The notes beneath the pieces were generated by a model, which did not search any database, was not told the origin of the DNA, and saw only the letters and a program-made list of their open reading frames with translations. Positions 1 through 6,128 of a stretch of 6,295 nt of DNA are shown in pieces. The position numbers and the translations under genes were made by a program. The stretch spans positions 1-6,295 of the forward strand of contig PUKL01000117.1 of NCBI GenBank assembly GCA_003552275.1. Reading direction: 5' to 3'. This DNA is from Mollicutes bacterium. GTDB lineage: Bacteria; Bacillota_I; Bacilli_A; Izemoplasmatales; Izemoplasmataceae. Within the stretch, counting starts at the first letter, position 1; every line of letters begins with the position of its first letter.

Positions 1-116
1 GCGGGTCCACAGGGGTACCCACACGCGAAATACGTGTCCACGTTTGTGTAGCGTCGACCCACGGACCGGATCCGTCGGGTGAGAGCGGGTACTCTGCTTT
101 CCACGGTTTTACAGCC
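1..116 (-). ncRNA. Start of an unidentified structured RNA or long mRNA leader (partial, runs off left edge)
   Basis: The minus strand downstream of a near-consensus promoter is transcribed from about position 116 to the window edge. It has no ATG and no Shine-Dalgarno sequence. It does have local hairpins: 57..80 folds as ACCC/GGGU plus ACGGA/UCCGU with one bulged G (position 76) and a 5-nt loop; 21..37 folds as ACACGU/GCGUGU with a 5-nt loop; 82..95 has an AGAG/CUCU stem with a 6-nt loop. This fits a small stable RNA or a structured 5' leader. I considered 6S RNA, RNase P RNA, tmRNA, SRP RNA and T-box leaders and could not match the diagnostic motif of any of them. The 3' end is outside the window, so neither length nor class can be settled. 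Confidence 0.4.
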
Positions 117-122
117 GAAACC

Positions 123-150
123 ATTATACCACATGAAAAGGGCTTGTCAA
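123..150 (-). promoter_or_regulatory. Near-consensus housekeeping sigma promoter reading leftward
   Basis: On the minus strand TTGACA (145..150) is followed by a 16-bp spacer and TATAAT (123..128), with a TGG extended -10 just before it. Both hexamers match the sigma-70/sigma-A consensus fully. The -35 begins two bases after the glmU stop codon. The predicted start is near G115 or G116. It would drive whatever lies left of the window and is independent of the glm promoters. No terminator is visible between glmU and this site, so glm read-through may also enter this unit. Confidence 0.82.
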
Positions 151-152
151 CA

Positions 153-1589
153 CTAATCGGCCTTTTGTGCACCGGTCGGTTTCTTCTTTTTCTTGTCGGT
201 GACGTTGTCGACCTTGACGGTCTTGGGGCTGATCAGGTTCTTGGCGTAATCAGTCTTGTTGATCTGGCGGTTGCGCGCGATCGCCATCGCCCAGGCGGGG
301 ACGTTCTCGGTCACGGTGCTGCCCGCGGCGATGAAGACGTTGTCGTCGATCTCGATCGGAGCGATGAGGTTCGTGTTGCACCCGATGAAGACATCGTCGC
401 CGATTCTTGTCAGATGTTTCTCCTTGCCGTCGAAGTTCACGGTGACGGATCCGCAGCCGAAATTGACGTTGCTGCCGACCTCGGCGTCGCCGATATAGGC
501 TAGATGGCTCGCTTTCGTATTGGAGCCCGTCGTGGATTTCTTGACCTCGACGAAATTCCCGATCCGGTTGTCCCGGCCGATGTTGGCGTTGTTTCTCAGA
601 TGCGCAAACGGCCCCACGGTCGTGCGCTCGTGCACGGTGCTGTCATAGAGGAGACTGTGTTTCACCTGCACGTCATTGTGGATGGTGCTGTTGTGGATCT
701 CCGTGTTCGGACCGATCACCGCCCCCGACTTGATGGTCGAGTTCCCGGTGATGGTGGTGTTGGGGTTGATGGTGACGTTGCCTTCGATGGTGACATTGTG
801 GCCGACGGTGATCGTCTCGGGGTTGATCATGTATACACCGGCGAGCATATGGCGCTTGTTGATCTCGTCCCGCAGGAATTTTTCCGCCTTGCTTATCGCA
901 TAGAGGTCGTTCACACCCATCCCCCGCGACTCGTCGCGGATGACGAAGGAGCCGACCCGGTAGTCGTCTTTCATGATCCCGACGATGTCGGTGAGGTAGT
1001 ACTCCCCGCTATTTTCGTTCTTCTCGATTCTTTTCAACACGTCGAAAAGGATCCGGTTGTCGATGGCATAAAGACCCGTGCTCACTTCCGTGATCTGTCT
1101 TTGGTCTTTCGTGCAATCGGCCTCTTCGACAATGGCTTGTACTCTTCCGTATCGGTCGCGGATGATCCTTCCGTAGCCGGTCGGGTCGGTGAAATCGGCA
1201 CTCACGACGGTGAGGTCGTTTTGCGACTTCTCGTGCGAGAGAAAAATCTTCTCGATCAACGTCTCGTTGATGAGCGGCATGTCGCCGAGGAGGATGATGG
1301 TCGTCCCTTCCTTGTCTTGCAGGGCTTCGGCGGCCGCGAGGGCGGCGTGGCCGGTGCCCAGCTGTTCTTCCTGATACGCGAAGGTCACTCTTTCGGTGAG
1401 AAGGTCTTCCAAGACCTTCCGCTGATGGCCGACCACCACGACGATCTCGTCGACGCCGCTTCTTTCGACACCTTCGACGATGTATTCGATCATCGGTTTC
1501 TTGAGGATGGGAAACGCGCATTTCGGCAGTTCCGTCCGCATGCGGGTCCCCTTCCCCGCCGCGAGGATCAACGCGTGTTTAGCCGGCAT
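153..1589 (-). CDS. glmU: Bifunctional GlmU: GlcN-1-P acetyltransferase / GlcNAc-1-P uridyltransferase
   Basis: This cytoplasmic enzyme acetylates glucosamine-1-phosphate with acetyl-CoA and then joins the product to UTP, giving UDP-GlcNAc and pyrophosphate. The N-terminal Rossmann-like uridyltransferase domain (about 1-230) shows LAAGKGTRM at 9-17, Lys23, GTGHA at 78-82, Mg-binding Asp103, GYGR at 138-141 and Asn227 in GVND. A left-handed beta-helix of hexapeptide repeats covers about 255-430 and carries the acetyltransferase residues: Arg332, Lys350, His362 and Tyr365 in SHLAYIGDAE, Asn385 and Lys391. At 478 residues it is about 20 longer than the usual 456, because of a C-terminal tail with five lysines (466-470). 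Two substitutions stand out: Ser170 where the family motif E-I/V-N-T-G has Asn, and Phe386 where Tyr is usual. The ATG at 1589 lies inside the end of glmM (11-bp overlap) with a weak AAGGGG SD nine bases upstream, suggesting translational coupling. Identity is secure. Confidence 0.97.
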   Translation of the reverse strand: MPAKHALILAAGKGTRMRTELPKCAFPILKKPMIEYIVEGVERSGVDEIVVVVGHQRKVLEDLLTERVTFAYQEEQLGTGHAALAAAEALQDKEGTTIILLGDMPLINETLIEKIFLSHEKSQNDLTVVSADFTDPTGYGRIIRDRYGRVQAIVEEADCTKDQRQITEVSTGLYAIDNRILFDVLKRIEKNENSGEYYLTDIVGIMKDDYRVGSFVIRDESRGMGVNDLYAISKAEKFLRDEINKRHMLAGVYMINPETITVGHNVTIEGNVTINPNTTITGNSTIKSGAVIGPNTEIHNSTIHNDVQVKHSLLYDSTVHERTTVGPFAHLRNNANIGRDNRIGNFVEVKKSTTGSNTKASHLAYIGDAEVGSNVNFGCGSVTVNFDGKEKHLTRIGDDVFIGCNTNLIAPIEIDDNVFIAAGSTVTENVPAWAMAIARNRQINKTDYAKNLISPKTVKVDNVTDKKKKKPTGAQKAD

Positions 1590-2901
1590 CTTCGACAGCC
1601 CCTTTTTCGCGGATGATCGTTTCGAGTCGTTCGATCGTCTCGTCGACGAGTGCGGCCTCCTTGTGACTCACGGTGATCCTGACGACAGGTTCCGTGCCGG
1701 AAGGACGTACCAAGAGGAGGCTGTCTGCACCGAGCTTCTTGGCGGCTTCTTTCACGGCGGTCTTGACATCCTTGTCGTCGACGACGTTCTTGTCGACGCC
1801 GGCGACGTTATGGGTCTTCTGCGGATAGATTTCCACCCCTTCGACGAGCGAGGCGAGTGTCTGACGTTTCTCGTGCATGATCTTCAAAAGATACGCCGCG
1901 GCGAGAAGGCCGTCCCCCGTCTGCAGAAGGTGGTTCAAGATGATATGGCCGCTGTTTTCACCGCCGATGGTGTAGTCGTTCTTTAGCATCTCCGCTTGCA
2001 CATGCTTGTCGCCGACATCGGTCTGCACGACCTTGATGCCTTTGTCTTTCAACGCCTTGATGATGCCCGGGTTGCTCATCTGCGTGAGCACGACGGTGTT
2101 CTTGTTGAGCAGGTCTTTCTCTTGCAAATAACTCGCGATGATATAGATGAGCAGATCGCCGTCATAGACGTTCTCTTGGTGGTCGACAACCAACACCCGG
2201 TCGCCGTCGCCGTCGAAGGCGACACCGAGGTCGCTCTTGTGGAGGGCGGCCGCTTCGACGATCGCCGAGAGGTCGGTGGAACCGCAACCCTCGTTGATAT
2301 TTCTGCCGTCGGGCTTGTCACCGATCTGCACATGTTCATCGACGACGGGTGCGAGCACCTTTTTCGCGATTTCGCACGTGGCACCGTTCGCCGTGTCGAA
2401 AGCGATCGAGAGGTTGGCCTTCTCGAGACCGAAACTCTCGAAGAGTTCTTGATACGCCTCATTCACGGATTCACTCGTGCGGAGCCGGCCGAAGACGCCC
2501 GAAAAGGCGGTCTCGCCTTTGTCGATGAAATCTTCGATGGCGCTTTCCACCTTGGGGGGCAGCTTGTATCCCTTGTCGAAAAGCTTGATGCCGTTGTCGC
2601 GATAAGGGTTGTGCGAAGCCGTGATCATGACGCCCGGAATCCCCTCTTTGCGGGAGTAATGGGCGATCATCGGCGTCGAGACCGTGCCCGCATACACTAC
2701 GTCCAACCCGGACTCGAGAGCGCCGAGTGTCACCGCTGTGGCCAGGGCGTCACTCGATTCCCGGTTGTCTTTGCCGACAACGACGCGTTCGGCGGAAAAG
2801 ACTTTTCCGAGAGAATTACCCACAAGGTGGGCCATGTCTGTCGTCAGCGTCTCCCCCGCAACGCCTCTGATGCCGTCGGTACCGAAATATCTCCCCATCA
2901 T
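1579..2901 (-). CDS. glmM: Phosphoglucosamine mutase GlmM
   Basis: This enzyme converts glucosamine-6-phosphate to glucosamine-1-phosphate, the middle step between GlmS and GlmU. It belongs to the alpha-D-phosphohexomutase family, and all four signature elements are intact. The phosphoserine loop is TASHNP at 94-99 (Ser96 is the phosphorylated residue). The metal loop is DGDGDR at 230-235. The sugar-binding loop is GGENSGH at 313-319. The C-terminal phosphate-binding loop is RPSGTEP at 399-405. The N-terminal GRYFGTDGIRG is typical of GlmM rather than of phosphoglucomutases or phosphomannomutases. At 440 residues the length is within the normal range. Two ATG codons stand in tandem (2901 and 2898). 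The SD AAGGAGG (2908..2914) sits 6 bases before the first and 9 before the second, so the start may be either. It lies 73 bp after glmS and overlaps glmU by 11 bp, so co-transcription is very likely. Confidence 0.97.
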   Translation of the reverse strand: MMGRYFGTDGIRGVAGETLTTDMAHLVGNSLGKVFSAERVVVGKDNRESSDALATAVTLGALESGLDVVYAGTVSTPMIAHYSRKEGIPGVMITASHNPYRDNGIKLFDKGYKLPPKVESAIEDFIDKGETAFSGVFGRLRTSESVNEAYQELFESFGLEKANLSIAFDTANGATCEIAKKVLAPVVDEHVQIGDKPDGRNINEGCGSTDLSAIVEAAALHKSDLGVAFDGDGDRVLVVDHQENVYDGDLLIYIIASYLQEKDLLNKNTVVLTQMSNPGIIKALKDKGIKVVQTDVGDKHVQAEMLKNDYTIGGENSGHIILNHLLQTGDGLLAAAYLLKIMHEKRQTLASLVEGVEIYPQKTHNVAGVDKNVVDDKDVKTAVKEAAKKLGADSLLLVRPSGTEPVVRITVSHKEAALVDETIERLETIIREKGAVEDAG

Positions 2902-2907
2902 AGCATT

Positions 2908-2914
2908 CCTCCTT
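2908..2914 (-). promoter_or_regulatory. Strong ribosome binding site of glmM
   Basis: AAGGAGG on the minus strand is a near-perfect anti-16S match, six bases before the upstream ATG of a tandem ATG pair. It also overlaps the stop of a possible two-codon mini-ORF (ATG ATG TGA, 2914..2922). Confidence 0.85.
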
Positions 2915-2944
2915 CACATCATGTTCCTCTGATTGTGCTCATTC

Positions 2945-2973
2945 ATTCTATCACAAATCCCCACCCTTGGAAA
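2945..2973 (-). promoter_or_regulatory. Candidate internal promoter before glmM
   Basis: In the glmS-glmM gap the minus strand has TTTCCA (2968..2973, four of six -35 positions), a 17-bp spacer and TAGAAT (2945..2950, five of six -10 positions), preceded by TGA as an extended -10. The predicted start near 2938 would give a leader of about 37 nt. It could allow glmM-glmU to be expressed separately from glmS. This rests on sequence match only; the -35 is mediocre. Confidence 0.5.
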
Positions 2974-2975
2974 GC

Positions 2976-4757
2976 TCATTCAACCGTCACGCTCTTGGCG
3001 AGATTTCTCGGTTTGTCGATGTCTTTTCCCCGCGCCAAGGCGGCATGATAGGCGATGAGTTGCGCCGGAATCACGGAGACGAGCGGGGTGAGAAGGGGGT
3101 TGATTGTGTCTATGATGATATGGTCTCCCTCTTCGGCCACATGCGCCATCGCGATGACGACGACATCGGCCCCGCGGCTTTCCACTTCGGCGATGGCGCT
3201 CCGCGTGTGGGCCGCCGTCTTCTCCTCGGTGACGATGGCGATGACCGGCACTTGGTCCTCGATCAAAGCGATGGTCCCGTGTTTCAGCTCCCCGGCCGCG
3301 AAACCTTCGGTGTGGATGTAGGATATCTCTTTCAGTTTGAGGGCGGCCTCCCTGGCGACGGCATGGTCGAGCCCGCGACCGATATAGAAGGCTTGCGGTT
3401 TCTTAAGATGTCTATCGACGAGGTCGGCATAGATATGTCGGTCCTGTAGATGGTTCTCGATGGCTTGCGCGGCGAGGGCGACCTCTTTGCGCAAGGAGAT
3501 TCCTCCCTCACCCACGGCATGGGCCAAGACGGCCAAAACGGCGATCTGGGCCGTATAGGCCTTGGTCGAGGCGACCGCGATCTCCGGTCCGGCGAAGATT
3601 TCGAGATACGCATCGGCCTCGCGGGCGAGGGTCGAGGTCTTGACGTTCGTCAGGATGAGACTCGGAAAGCCCCGCTCTTTGATGATCTCGAGCGAGGACC
3701 TGAGATCGGCCGTCTCCCCGCTTTGGCTGATGAGAAGGAAGAGCGACCCTTCCGCAAGCAGGGGCGGATGATGGGCGAACTCGCTCGCGATGTGGACTTC
3801 CGTGGGTATCCGGGCCAACTTCTCGAAGAGCACCTTCCCGACGAGACCGGCGTGCATGCTTGTGCCCGCGGCCAGGATGTGGAGTCTCTCGATCCCTTGA
3901 AACATCGCCGCAACATCTTTGGGGATACGGGACTCCTCATCTTCGCAGTATTGGTCGATGATGCGGCGGAGGACCGCCGGCTGTTCATGGATCTCTTTCA
4001 ACATATAGTGGTCGAAGACGCCCTTGTCCGTCTCGGCATAGGCCTTGTCCACGGGAACGAACTCGGGACGGACGAGTTCACCTTCATGATCGTGCAAAGA
4101 GAGACCCTCCTCATCGATTGTGACGATGCTTCCGTCCGTCAGGGCGGTATATTCCGCAGCCACGGCGCAAAGCGCCGTCATGTCACTCGCGATGATCGTT
4201 TCGCGCCCTTTCCGACCCACAAGCAAAGGGCTCTTCCTCTTTGCCGCATAGATGGTGCCGGGGTGTTCCCTGTCCATGACGAGCAAGGCGTAGGAGCCTT
4301 CCAAGAGCCCGAGGACACGGCGCAATGCCGTCAAGACATCTCCATCCCCGACGAATGAACCCAGCAGGTCGGCGATGATCTCGGTGTCCGTCGCGCTCCT
4401 TCTCGGAACATCCTCGAGATATGTTCCGGCCAAAGCCTTGTGGTTCTCGATGATGCCGTTGTGCACGACGATGAAACGCCCATCATGTGATACGTGCGGA
4501 TGGGCGTTCGCTTTCGTGACCCGTCCGTGGGTCGCCCAGCGCGTATGGCCGATCGCCACACGGGATTCATCCGGAGGAAGCAGTCGCGCCAGATTGTCGA
4601 GACGTCCCGTTTCCTTGAACACGAGAAGGTCCTTCTGCTTGGCGTCGTGATAGCTGATACCGGCGGAATCATACCCCCGGTATTCGAGACGCCGCAATCC
4701 TTCCATGACATGCTTGATCGCGTCTTCTTCGCCGAAATAGCCGACTATTCCACACAT
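2976..4757 (-). CDS. glmS: Glutamine-fructose-6-phosphate aminotransferase (isomerizing) GlmS
   Basis: GlmS makes glucosamine-6-phosphate from fructose-6-phosphate and glutamine, the committed step of amino-sugar synthesis. The start at 4757 gives Met-Cys-Gly-Ile-Val; Cys2 must become the N-terminal nucleophile of the Ntn-type glutaminase, and an AGAGGG SD lies eight bases upstream. An in-frame ATG at 4781 would bury the Cys and has no SD. The glutaminase domain (about 1-235) shows RGYDSAG at 27-33, HTRWATHG at 71-78, HNGIIEN at 99-105 and TDTE at 123-126. SIS domain 1 includes AAGTSMHAG at 296-304 and ISQSGET at 343-349. SIS domain 2 includes GRG at 460-462, Glu477 in LKEISYIHTE and His493 in ELKHG. 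The C-terminal signature KDIDKPRNLAKSVTVE ends the 593-residue protein and includes the fructose-6-P Schiff-base lysine (Lys588). Length and motifs are fully normal. It has its own promoter and is first in the glm operon. Confidence 0.98.
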   Translation of the reverse strand: MCGIVGYFGEEDAIKHVMEGLRRLEYRGYDSAGISYHDAKQKDLLVFKETGRLDNLARLLPPDESRVAIGHTRWATHGRVTKANAHPHVSHDGRFIVVHNGIIENHKALAGTYLEDVPRRSATDTEIIADLLGSFVGDGDVLTALRRVLGLLEGSYALLVMDREHPGTIYAAKRKSPLLVGRKGRETIIASDMTALCAVAAEYTALTDGSIVTIDEEGLSLHDHEGELVRPEFVPVDKAYAETDKGVFDHYMLKEIHEQPAVLRRIIDQYCEDEESRIPKDVAAMFQGIERLHILAAGTSMHAGLVGKVLFEKLARIPTEVHIASEFAHHPPLLAEGSLFLLISQSGETADLRSSLEIIKERGFPSLILTNVKTSTLAREADAYLEIFAGPEIAVASTKAYTAQIAVLAVLAHAVGEGGISLRKEVALAAQAIENHLQDRHIYADLVDRHLKKPQAFYIGRGLDHAVAREAALKLKEISYIHTEGFAAGELKHGTIALIEDQVPVIAIVTEEKTAAHTRSAIAEVESRGADVVVIAMAHVAEEGDHIIIDTINPLLTPLVSVIPAQLIAYHAALARGKDIDKPRNLAKSVTVE

Positions 4758-4765
4758 ATGTCCAT

Positions 4766-4771
4766 CCCTCT
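4766..4771 (-). promoter_or_regulatory. Ribosome binding site deciding the glmS start
   Basis: AGAGGG on the minus strand lies eight bases before the ATG at 4757. It supports the start that places Cys at residue 2 over the upstream in-frame ATG at 4781. Confidence 0.75.
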
Positions 4772-4797
4772 TCCCTGTCATTATCGGATACGGACGT

Positions 4798-4827
4798 ATT
4801 ATAGCACACGGTCCGAAAAACCCGCAA
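4798..4827 (-). promoter_or_regulatory. Promoter of the glmS-glmM-glmU operon
   Basis: The minus strand carries a perfect TATAAT (4798..4803) with an extended -10 TGC directly before it. A weak -35, TTGCGG (4822..4827), lies 18 bp upstream. The predicted start near 4791 gives a leader of about 34 nt before the glmS ATG. The -35 lies within the 3' arm of the preceding terminator hairpin and its GC tail. A 5-bp inverted repeat, CGGAC/GTCCG (4791..4795 and 4811..4815), brackets the -10 and could be an operator, but it is short enough to be chance. Confidence 0.75.
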
Positions 4828-4857
4828 GCGAGCTATGGACGCTCAGAAATCGCTTGC
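4816..4857 (-). terminator. Rho-independent terminator of the ABC-transporter operon
   Basis: On the minus strand GCAAGCGA (4850..4857) and TCGCTTGC (4824..4831) form a perfect 8-bp stem with an 18-nt loop, followed by GGG and five T residues (4816..4820). The 5' arm lies within the last permease codons (Ala-Ser-Asp) and the stop codon is in the loop. The loop is longer than usual, and an alternative GAGC/GCTC pairing competes inside it, so efficiency is uncertain. Confidence 0.65.
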
Positions 4858-5568
4858 TTCGTGGATGACGAGCGCACCGACAAAGAGAGCGGAAGCGAAA
4901 AAGATAAGAAAAGGGTATGAGGTGAGAAACCCGAAACCTCCGTCGGCGAGCGGATGGAAGTTTGCGAAGATTGCGTTGGCGAAAAACACGGGCGGCGCGG
5001 TGGAACTCTTGTCGAGGGGGAAATCGCAAAGAAGGTCGGCGAAGAGATATCCGGGGAGGATGACGAGATAGATGCCGGCCTTCTTCCCTCCCAAGGCGGC
5101 GAGGATGGTGACGAGGCTCGCATGGACGACATGCCCAAGAAGCACCCCCGCCATACCGGTATCAAGACCGGCTGCGTGACGGAAAGGGGTGAAGGCGTAG
5201 ACGGCGACGAGCACGACATACAATATGAGCACGAATGACAGACCGAGAAGGACCATGGTCACGCTCTTGGCCAAAAAGAGCCGCCGGCGGGTCGTCCGCG
5301 CCAAAAGGGCGTGGTCCTTCCTGTCGCCGAAAAGATGGGCGCCCAGGGTGGCGATGAGAAAGAGCGAGGTGAAGCGCAAAAAATACATTGACGCGAAAAG
5401 ATAGTCCCCCGCGTACACCTCGGCGTCGATCACCCTCGTCGCGAAAGGGTCCGTCGGCCGGGCGGAGAAGATGAAGAACACGGTCCCGACAAGAAAGAGA
5501 AAACCCGTCAAAAAGACCATCCTCCCGCCGAGACAATCGCGCAGAAAATACCCGACGAGAACCTTCAC
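4843..5568 (-). CDS. ABC-2-type membrane permease of unknown substrate
   Basis: This is a hydrophobic 241-residue protein with six likely membrane segments, at roughly 17-35, 57-80, 101-126, 139-160, 164-182 and 216-237. Residues 82-101 form a charged cytoplasmic loop (GDRKDHALLARTTRRRLFLAK) between segments 2 and 3. That loop, rich in Arg/Lys and leading into a helix, is typical of ABC-2 export permeases. The layout and the ATPase directly upstream support a half- or single-permease exporter in the cytoplasmic membrane. The start is GTG at 5568, sharing GTGA with the ATPase stop (4-bp overlap), with GGAG nine bases upstream. No periplasmic binding protein or substrate-specific domain is visible, so the substrate (lipid, peptide, drug or ion) cannot be inferred. 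The ABC-2 assignment rests on topology and context, not on a unique motif. Confidence 0.78.
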   Translation of the reverse strand: MKVLVGYFLRDCLGGRMVFLTGFLFLVGTVFFIFSARPTDPFATRVIDAEVYAGDYLFASMYFLRFTSLFLIATLGAHLFGDRKDHALLARTTRRRLFLAKSVTMVLLGLSFVLILYVVLVAVYAFTPFRHAAGLDTGMAGVLLGHVVHASLVTILAALGGKKAGIYLVILPGYLFADLLCDFPLDKSSTAPPVFFANAIFANFHPLADGGFGFLTSYPFLIFFASALFVGALVIHEASDF

Positions 5569-6128
5569 AGCCTGTATCTCCGCGAAGGGACGCGCGCCAG
5601 GAAGGAAAGCTCGTGCGTCGCCACGATGATGCGTCCCGTACGTTGGGCGAGATGGTCGATCAAGGCCCGCCGCGCCGCTTTGTCTAGGCCGGAGAAAGGT
5701 TCGTCGATCAGATGCGGTCCCTTCTTTGCCGAAAGGCCTTGCACGAGGTTCACTTTCTGCCGGTTCCCTTGCGAGAGTTCACCGAGCGACTTCTTCATCT
5801 CGCCTTCGAGGGAGAACACCCGCACAAGTTTTCGCAAAAGGCTCTCAGGGGCATCTTTCGTCATAGTGGCGAGAAACCGGCAATACTCTTCCACCGTGAA
5901 GGTGGATGGGATGTGCGTGTCCGTACCGACATAGATCGCCTGTTCTGTGTTCGTGATGCGTCCTTCATACCGCAAAAGACCCGCCATCGCCTTGAGCAGG
6001 GTGGTCTTGCCCGACCCGTTCGCGCCCAAGAGGACGATCAAACGCCCTTCAAGCCGCAAAGAAGGAATCTCCACCATCGTTTTCCGGTAACGCTTTTTGA
6101 AACCTTTGATCTCAATCGGGGAAGACAC
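5565..6128 (-). CDS. Small ABC-transporter ATP-binding protein
   Basis: This protein energises the downstream permease by ATP hydrolysis on the cytoplasmic face. With the start chosen here it has 187 residues. It shows Walker A GANGSGKT at 35-42, signature LSQGNRQKV at 118-126, Walker B HLIDEP at 139-144 (Asp142 and catalytic Glu143), D-loop SGLD at 146-149 and switch histidine His172 in ATHE. LSQG-x-RQKV is common in ABC-2 exporter ATPases. The segment where a Q-loop glutamine is expected (about residue 69, YVGTDTHIP) has Thr/Asp instead. The protein ends soon after the H-switch, so it lacks the C-terminal extension of many 220-300-residue relatives. GTG at 6128 was chosen because GGGAGG lies eight bases upstream and beta-strand 1 (IEIKGF) follows at once. 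An in-frame GTG at 6218 would add 30 residues that only mirror the overlapping upstream gene. Confidence 0.9.
   Translation of the reverse strand: MSSPIEIKGFKKRYRKTMVEIPSLRLEGRLIVLLGANGSGKTTLLKAMAGLLRYEGRITNTEQAIYVGTDTHIPSTFTVEEYCRFLATMTKDAPESLLRKLVRVFSLEGEMKKSLGELSQGNRQKVNLVQGLSAKKGPHLIDEPFSGLDKAARRALIDHLAQRTGRIIVATHELSFLARVPSRRYRL

Noticed and set aside
1..105. GTG-initiated frame running left from about 104 on the minus strand
   Set aside because: It stays open to the edge for about 34 codons but has no SD, and its product resembles nothing. The hairpins argue better for RNA.
1..116. 6S RNA, T-box, tmRNA, RNase P or SRP RNA
   Set aside because: Diagnostic motifs were not found (no AGGGUGGNACCGCG, no GAAAGUCC, no SRP GGAAGCAGCC-type loop). 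A 6S call would need the pairing 3' half, which is outside the window.
1009..1521. 170-codon minus-strand frame inside glmU
   Set aside because: Arg-rich out-of-frame shadow of an intact, motif-complete gene. The frames at 2076..2462, 4331..4711 and 5162..5536 are alike.
504..1616. 370-codon plus-strand open frame opposite glmU
   Set aside because: It mirrors the minus-strand glmU coding sequence, has no SD or domain logic, and its Val/Asp/Arg-rich composition is what a GC-rich antisense frame gives. The same applies to 144..503, 1996..3048 and 3450..4358.
1741..1810. Repetitive gtcgacgacg-type stretch
   Set aside because: Explained by Val/Asp codons of glmM near its C-terminus (VDKNVVDDKDVKTAV), not a repeat array.
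4758..4781. Upstream ATG at 4781 as the glmS start
   Set aside because: It would add eight residues before the essential N-terminal Cys and has no SD, whereas the ATG at 4757 has both Cys2 and an SD.
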